From contig NZ_BDBD01000020.1 in assembly GCF_001612805.1 (NCBI RefSeq), positions 1 to 64,000 on the forward strand: a DNA stretch of 64,000 nt, read 5' to 3'. Every line of letters begins with the position of its first letter. The first letter of the stretch is position 1. Source of the stretch: Nocardia coubleae NBRC 108252. Lineage in GTDB: Bacteria > Actinomycetota > Actinomycetes > Mycobacteriales > Mycobacteriaceae. The notes under the pieces were generated by a model. That model was not told the origin of the DNA. It ran no database searches and saw only the letters and a program-made list of their open reading frames with translations. The position numbers and the translations under genes are program-made. Below are positions 62,701-64,000 of this stretch, piece by piece.

Positions 62701-64000
62701 GTCGCCGACGGTATTCGTAAGGTCGCCGACCGAGCCGACAGTGTTCGTGAGGTCGCCGGCCACACCGGTCAGGTCTCCGGCCACGCCCGTGACGTCGCCT
62801 ACCGAGTTCGTCAGATCCCCTGCTACGCCCGACACGTCGCTGATCGAGTTGGTGAGATCACCCGCGACACCGGACACGTCGCCGACCGTGTTGGTTACTT
62901 CGCCGACCGAACCAGCGATGCCCGTGATATCACCTGCCACGCCGGTGAGCTCGTTCGTCACATCACCGACCGAGCCGACGGTGTTGGTGAAATCCCCTGC
63001 GACGCCGGTGAAGTCGCCCGCCACGCCGGTCAAATCACCCGCGATTCCGGTTACGTCGCCGACAGACTGAGTGAGATCGCCTGCCACACCAGTGACGTTG
63101 TTCGCGACATCGCCCACCGAACCGACGGTGTTCGTGAGATCGCCGGCGACCGCGGTCACGTCACCCGCCACACCGGAGACATCGCCCGCCGCGCCAGTCA
63201 GGTCGCCCGCGACACCGGTCACGTCGCTGATCGAGCCCACCGTGTTGGTCAGGTCGCCGGCCACACCGGTGATGTCTCTGATCGAACCGACATCGGTGAT
63301 GTCGCCGACCGAGCCGACCGTGTTGGTCAGGTCGCCGCCGACGCTGCCGATATCTCCGACCACGTTCGTCAGGTCACCGACCGAGCCGATGGTGTTGGTG
63401 AGGTCGCCAGCGACGCCGCTCACGTTGCCCGCGACGCCGGAAACATCGCCGACCGAACCGATCAGGTCACCGCCGACCACGTCACCGACGACATTGCTGA
63501 TCGGACCGATGTCACCCGCGACGCCGGTCACGTCGCCTGCGATGCCGGATACGTCACTGACGGAACCGACGAGATCGCCCGCGACACCGGTGACGTCACC
63601 GACGGGGCCGACGGTGTTCGTCACGTCGCCGAAGGTATTGGTGAGGTCGCCCGCTACCCCGGATACATCGCCGACCACATTGCTGACCGAACCGATATCG
63701 CCAGCCGTGCCGATGACATCCCCGGCCACGCCGCTCACGTCACCCGCGATACCGGAAACATCGCCGACCGAACCGATTACGTCGCCCGCAACACCGGAGA
63801 CATCTCCACTGATGAGGTCGCCAGCGACTCCGCTCACGTCGCCGACGGAACCGACGGTGTTGGTCACGTCGCCGAAGGTGTTGGTGAGGTCGCCTGCTAC
63901 GCCGGTCACCTCGCCGACCGAACCCGCGATGCCGGTGATGTCGCCGACGGAGCCGAGGACATCGCCGCCGACGGAACCCACATCGCCGACCACATTGCTC
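50782..64000 (-). CDS. Giant acidic repeat protein in the iniB position (partial, 5' end beyond the window)
   Basis: An uninterrupted frame of more than 4,400 codons that is still open at the right edge, so the full protein is longer (well over 400 kDa by simple multiplication). By eye there is no Lys or Cys, a single Arg (GSIRDI), and roughly one Asp per 5-7 residues: a strong polyanion rich in Gly, Val, Ile, Leu, Thr, Asn. From the visible N-side to C-side it runs through several repeat zones (listed separately), a poly-Gly tract, a GIGAAIDES array and a less regular C-terminus ending in LDSVDVGGAFGPGLGATDTGLL. Position directly before iniA, and a C-terminal motif shared with the other IniB-like protein, argue for an IniB homologue; its N-terminal domain is not visible. 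Export route and structure unknown; composition suggests a stacked beta or extended form. Confidence 0.85.
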   Translation of the reverse strand, partial: SNVVGDVGSVGGDVLGSVGDITGIAGSVGEVTGVAGDLTNTFGDVTNTVGSVGDVSGVAGDLISGDVSGVAGDVIGSVGDVSGIAGDVSGVAGDVIGTAGDIGSVSNVVGDVSGVAGDLTNTFGDVTNTVGPVGDVTGVAGDLVGSVSDVSGIAGDVTGVAGDIGPISNVVGDVVGGDLIGSVGDVSGVAGNVSGVAGDLTNTIGSVGDLTNVVGDIGSVGGDLTNTVGSVGDITDVGSIRDITGVAGDLTNTVGSISDVTGVAGDLTGAAGDVSGVAGDVTAVAGDLTNTVGSVGDVANNVTGVAGDLTQSVGDVTGIAGDLTGVAGDFTGVAGDFTNTVGSVGDVTNELTGVAGDITGIAGSVGEVTNTVGDVSGVAGDLTNSISDVSGVAGDLTNSVGDVTGVAGDLTGVAGDLTNTVGSVGDLTNTVGDVTGVAGDLTTTVGSVGDWTNTVGNLTGVAGDVTGVAGDLVGSVGDVTGVAGDLTNTVGSVGDVTNAVGDLTGIAGDVSGVAGDLTGVAGDLTQTVGSIGDVTGFAGDVTGVAGDLTNTFGDVTNTVGNISDVTGVAGDLTNSVTGVAGDVVGSVGDVTGVAGDLTNTVGSVGDWTNTVGNLTQSIGDVTGVAGDLTNTVGDVSGVAGDLTGVAGDLTGTVGSVGDITGVAGDLTNTVGDVSGVIVGSVGDVTQTAGNVSDVTGVAGDLTQTVGSISDVTGVAGDLTQTVGSVGDVTGVAGDVSAVAGDLTQTVGNISDVTGVAGDLTGVAGDLTNTVGSVGDVTGVAGDLTQTVGDVTGTVGSVGDWTNTVGDVTNAVGSVGDVTNTVGDLTGVAGDLTQTVGNISDVTGVAGDLTQTVGSIGDVTGVAGDLTNTIGDVTGNVGSIGDITGVTGDLTGVGGDLLSDITGNTGDLTGVAGDLTGIAGDLTGNSGDLTGIAGDLTGVAGDLTNTVGSIGDVTGVGGDLVGDVTGVAGDLTGNSGDLTGVAGDLTQTVGSIGDVTGVGGDLLSDLTGNSGDISGITGGLVNNAGDITNTVGDVSGVAGDLLSNSGDLTGNTGDLTGTIGDVSGVAGGLINNTGDITGIAGDLTGTVGSIGDVTGVGGDLLSDLTGNSGDLTNTVGDVSGVAGDLLSNSGDLTGVAGDLTGIAGDLSGIGDVTGVGGDLAGDVTGIAGDLTGNTGDLTNTIGDVSGVAGDLLSNSGDFTGVAGDLVGTIGDITGNTGDLAGIAGDITGVAGDLTGIAGDPSVVGDVTGVGGDLLSNVSGVAGDLTGNMGDIGDITGVAGGLVNGDVTGDLIDGTVGDVTGGLVNGDVTGDLIDNTGTITGIAGDVIGTVGNSGDITGDLVDGDITGIAGDLTGVAGGIVNGDVTGGLVNGDVTGDLIDNTGTITGVAGGLVNNAGDISGVAGDLVGSVGDIGNSGDLTGVAGDVIGTVGNSGDISGDLLDNSGDIVGDITGVAGGLINGDVTGDLVDGTVGDLTNVGSISDITGVAGDLTGSLVNGDVTGDLIDGTVGDLTNVGNISDITGDLVDVTGVAGDLTGVAGGLVNGDVVSDVTNNGDIGGVIGSVGDITGNSGDLTGDLLDNTGDIGGVVGDITNSGDIGGLIGSVGDITNNGDIAGVAGGLVNNTGDVVGDITGNSGDLTGIAGGLVNGDITGDLIDNSGTVVGDLVDNSGTIGDITNTGELVGDITGNSGDLTGVAGDLLDNSGGVLNDLTNNGDITGIAGGLVNGDLTGVAGDLTAGLVNGDLTGVAGDLTAGLVDGDVTGVAGDLTGDLIDNSGDIGGLVGSVGDITGTGAVTGVAGDLTGVAGSLVNNTGDITGDLFDNSGAIGGVVGDITGGLVNGDITGDLIDGDFTGAASDLIDNTGDIGGLIGSVGDVTGNTGDLTGVAGDLTGSLVNGDITGDVTGIAGGLVNGDITGDLLDNSGDLTGVAGDLTAGLVNGDVVGDLVDGDLTGIAGGLVNGDVIGDITNTGDITGIAGGLVSNTGDITGDLIDGEVTGDLIDGGLTGIAGGLVNGDVTGDLIDGDVTGDLLDVTGGLVNGDVTGDLIDGGITGVAGDLTGVAGDAISNSGDITGGLVNGDVVGDITGDLVDGDVIGDVTGGLVNGDVTGDLIDGGLTGIAGGLINGDVTGDLLDVTGGLANGDVTGDLVDGDITGVAGGLISNTGDIAGGLVNGDLTGVAGDLTAGLVNGDVVGDVTGGLVNGDVSGDLLDVAGGLVNGDVTGIAGDLTAGLVNGDLVDGDVTGDLIDGGLTGIAGGIVNGDITGDLLDNSGDIGGLVGSITDNDIIGVAGGLVNGDVVDDITSGDITGVAGDLTAGLVNGDLVGDVTGDLVDGDLTGVAGGILNGDIVGDVTGDLVDGDITGGLVNGDLVNNIGDVTGVAGGLVNGDVVGDVVDAGDITGDLVDGDLTGIAGGIVNGDIVGDVTDNDITGDFLNDLSAVTGGVVDGDVLSDITGAAGGVVNGDVTDNDIVAGVVNGDVLSGITDNDVTGDLVDNVGNVTNNGDVANLIGLTGLAAAVTGIAGDVGTGDLIGNFDLAGMAGDLFDNSGDITGVAGGLVNGDVVGDVTGNDVVGGILNGDITNTGDIGNLVGDITGGDLTDVGNITGDLVDGDLTGIGAIGDVTGDLVDGSVGDITGDLVDGGLVGDLTGVAGDLTGVGSIGDATGDLIDGSVGDITGDLVDGGLVGDLTDVGNITGDLVDGGLVGDLTGVAGDLNGIGDITGDLVDGGLVGDLTNVGSIGDVTGGLINGDVTGDLVDGGLVGDLTGVAGDLNGIGDITGDLVDGGVVGDLTGVAGDLTGVAGDLNGIGDITGDLVDGGIVGDITDVGSIGDITGDLVDNDFTDVGNIAGIVGDLTDVGNVGDVTGGLVNGDVTGDLIDGSLVGDITGDLVDGDITGDLIDNDFTNVGNIAGLVGDLTDVGSVGDVTGDLVDTGDITGDLIDGNLVGDVVGDLNDVGSVGDITGDLIDTGDITGNLVGDLTDVGSIGDITGDLIDGNLVGDVTGDLTDVGSITDFIDTGDITGDIVDNELVANLTDIDVTGVAGDLTSTVGDMTGPLSGNDISGTIGDILSGNGGGGGGGGGGGTGDVTWVGDLVSITDSFSDITNVFGDWSNMIGDISGSFGDLSGAFENLNVSDVFGDVTGVSGDWSAMIAGLSDNALEITGFGSGVVSELVNVSGDWNNTVEGITGSFGDVVGLGGDVVSIGGDLVGSVGGIGGSIGDVTGSLTGIGGSVGDITGSLTGVAGDLTGVAGDLTGVAGDLTGVAGDLTGVAGDLTGVAGDITGIGGNLSDVFGDVTGSFGDLTGFGGDVTGFVADLTGIGGDLTGSVGDLTAFFGDFTGIAGDVAAFTGDLTGTFTGVGGDLIGSVGDLTGVGVTGVVGEVVGDVTGSFGDITGATGLIGDLDLANTIGDVTGSVDVGDIGGDVTGVFGDIAGDVTGVVGAVGDVTGVVGDLDLGIGDVSDMGDINIGGENNIFGAGLNDVNGIGDNFGGIADNWEDVQIQGIGGQVDESLNNFGGLGNGVLAGALGEGLVGGDLTGIGAHDVTDAVDVNDVFDGGVAGVAGGVLNGEGGLAGAGGLLSGNDVTDFADLTDITTNGIGAAIDESSVLNDVVDGGVAGVAGGVLNGEGGLAGAGGVFNGNTFEDITANGVGAAVDDVSDVVDGGILSGNTFEDITTSGIGAAIDESSVLNDLAAGDGIGNGNVVGGIVGAVTGDGDGGLLGTGGVLNGDGGLAGAGGVLNGDGGLLGAAGVGNDLLAADGDGGLFGGAEDTTINGIGAAIDESAILNNVNVEDITGIGGNVDDLGGVLNGGLLGGGDGGLLGGVTNTGDVTGVGDLVDGGVAGVDDGILNGAVFEDITTNGIGAAIDESNVLNNINDGGIGGLVNGDGGLADGLANDADVTGLAGGVLSGDFEDITTNGIGAAIDESNVLNDVVDDGILSDTLDGGVAGSLLGNANFNDITANGIGAAIDESNVPILNDVVDGGVASGLLGGEGGILGAANFEDITANGVGAAIDESNVLNDVVDDGVVDVLDGAAFQDITANGVGAAIDQSPIGNDLVDGLINGSNFEDITGVGGNVDSVGGVMNGMTDVLNPTAVAGLFSSGLTGSTHENTGSTNSSPYSNATSAASDGAASAANAASAFTGAAASTAGLAGLSDDDLGFDLGNTFGDAGLTGIAPGEPNPSGTGLETGFGPLDAVTGAITGDATGAGLLDSALPGDDAPGGLLGGDPGEVLPGGDVVGNLVDEVLPTMHTMPYEDGNLVGSGLETGFGAVEGLTGGGLLGDVPTEVVGTGEPFDTLTGAGSAVGDAVEAPVPGYDYTPMPTTAPDTSGTTGAATGGLSDTTEAATGGVYDTTEAATGGVTETLDSVDVGGAFGPGLGATDTGLLGDSSSTTTPEADDGGLLGGGLL
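51740..53540 (-). repeat. Zone E: GIGAAIDES module array
   Basis: Nine good copies and about three degenerate ones of an F-x-D-I-T-x-N-G-[IV]-G-A-A-[IV]-D-[ED]-S core. It is usually followed by NVLNDVVDGG and a variable Gly/Leu-rich spacer (GVAGGVLNGEGGLAGAGG). Spacing is irregular, about 30-80 residues. Confidence 0.85.
54181..54288 (-). repeat. Near-perfect 21-nt tandem array (GVAGDLT)
   Basis: Five consecutive 21-nt units at 54181-54285; three are identical and two differ by one to three bases. Unlike most of the gene, repetition here is at the DNA level, indicating recent expansion. Confidence 0.8.
54757..54795 (-). repeat. Poly-glycine tract between repeat zones
   Basis: Eleven consecutive Gly codons written as mixed GGC/GGA/GGG/GGT, so it is not a single-nucleotide or perfect triplet run. 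It separates zone C from the section with FGDWSN and NVFGDWS segments and probably acts as a flexible hinge. Confidence 0.8.
54840..60180 (-). repeat. Zone C: VNGDVTGDLID pentad-rich repeats
   Basis: About 1,780 codons dominated by five-residue steps (GDVTG-DLIDG, LVNGD-VTGDL), mixed with GVAGDLT heptads. Unit spacing is less regular than in zone A. The consensus is still hydrophobic-Asn/Asp-Gly-Asp-hydrophobic-Thr-Gly. Confidence 0.8.
60180..61330 (-). repeat. Zone B: NSGDLTG / LLSNSGD repeats
   Basis: The heptad register is kept but the dialect changes: GNSGDLTGVAGDL, GDLLSNSGDLTG, VGGDLLSDLTG. Asn-Ser-Gly replaces Thr-Val-Gly. The zone grades into zone C at about 60,180. Confidence 0.75.
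61330..64000 (-). repeat. Zone A: GD-[VL]-T heptad/decad repeats
   Basis: Units of seven residues such as GVAGDLT, GDVTGVA and GDLTNTV, with a three-residue GSV inserted at intervals to give ten (GDLTNTVGSV). The zone continues beyond the window. Codons for identical units vary freely. Confidence 0.85.

Noticed and set aside
50782..64000. CRISPR-like or satellite repeat array
   Set aside because: Repeats are 15-30 nt, contiguous, in frame and lack spacers; they encode protein units.
50782..64000. RTX calcium-binding nonapeptide repeats
   Set aside because: The GD motif is suggestive, but the RTX consensus GGxGxDxLx with 9-residue spacing is absent; spacing here is 5, 7 or 10.
1..64000. tRNA, rRNA or attachment sites
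   Set aside because: No cloverleaf-like stretch with a conserved T-loop, and no direct repeats bounding the accessory region, could be found by eye.

Overview
The window is chromosomal DNA of a high-GC mycolic-acid actinomycete, most likely Nocardia or a close relative. The evidence is the set of mycobacterium-like genes and neighbourhoods: purA with an Rv0358/Rv0359-like pair, fba next to dedA, clpB with an HspR box, dnaK-grpE-dnaJ-hspR, type II flavohemoglobins, an orphan EspG/DUF3558 cluster and an iniB-iniA-iniC locus. Gene density is high, start codons are often GTG, and many genes overlap by ATGA-type junctions. No rRNA, tRNA or CRISPR array was seen.

Layout. (1) 0-25.5 kb is a mostly housekeeping block: purA, a DAG-kinase-like protein, an M50 membrane protease, a FUSC transporter, DUF3151, a huge Gly/Pro-rich membrane protein, a fused HadA/HadB dehydratase, an alpha/beta hydrolase, an rRNA/tRNA methyltransferase, a GH76 mannanase, two DedA proteins, fba, an EmbR-like SARP-FHA regulator, a lysoplasmalogenase, fabH, pyrE, an SDR, an Rv0383c-like protein, a DUF5666-like membrane protein, clpB and a quinone-type oxidoreductase. 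(2) 25.5-35 kb is accessory: a PIN toxin with HTH antitoxin, an orphan type VII secretion accessory cluster, a mycothiol-dependent-isomerase-like gene divergent from a MarR regulator, two type II flavohemoglobins and a globin-less copy of their reductase domain followed by a DUF4279 gene. (3) 35.2-41.6 kb holds the dnaK-grpE-dnaJ-hspR operon, whose promoter lies between two HspR boxes, and a divergent DHA2 efflux pump/MarR pair.

(4) 41.6-64 kb, all on the minus strand, is the most unusual part. Two iniB-iniA-type modules lie in tandem. The upstream one is an enormous, extremely acidic repeat ORF (more than 4,400 codons, its 5' end beyond the right edge) followed by iniA and iniC. The downstream one is a 1,085-residue Ala/Gly repeat IniB-like protein followed by a second iniA, and a transposase fragment separates the two. 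In Mycobacterium, iniBAC is induced by cell-wall inhibitors, and IniA is a bacterial dynamin-like GTPase that remodels membrane. Here each IniA has its own repeat partner, and the two partners share only a short C-terminal motif. The giant protein is built from several repeat dialects (G-D-x-T heptads/decads, VNGDVTGDLID-type pentads, and a GIGAAIDES module). I do not recognise these as a described family, and they are the best candidate for an undescribed system in the window.
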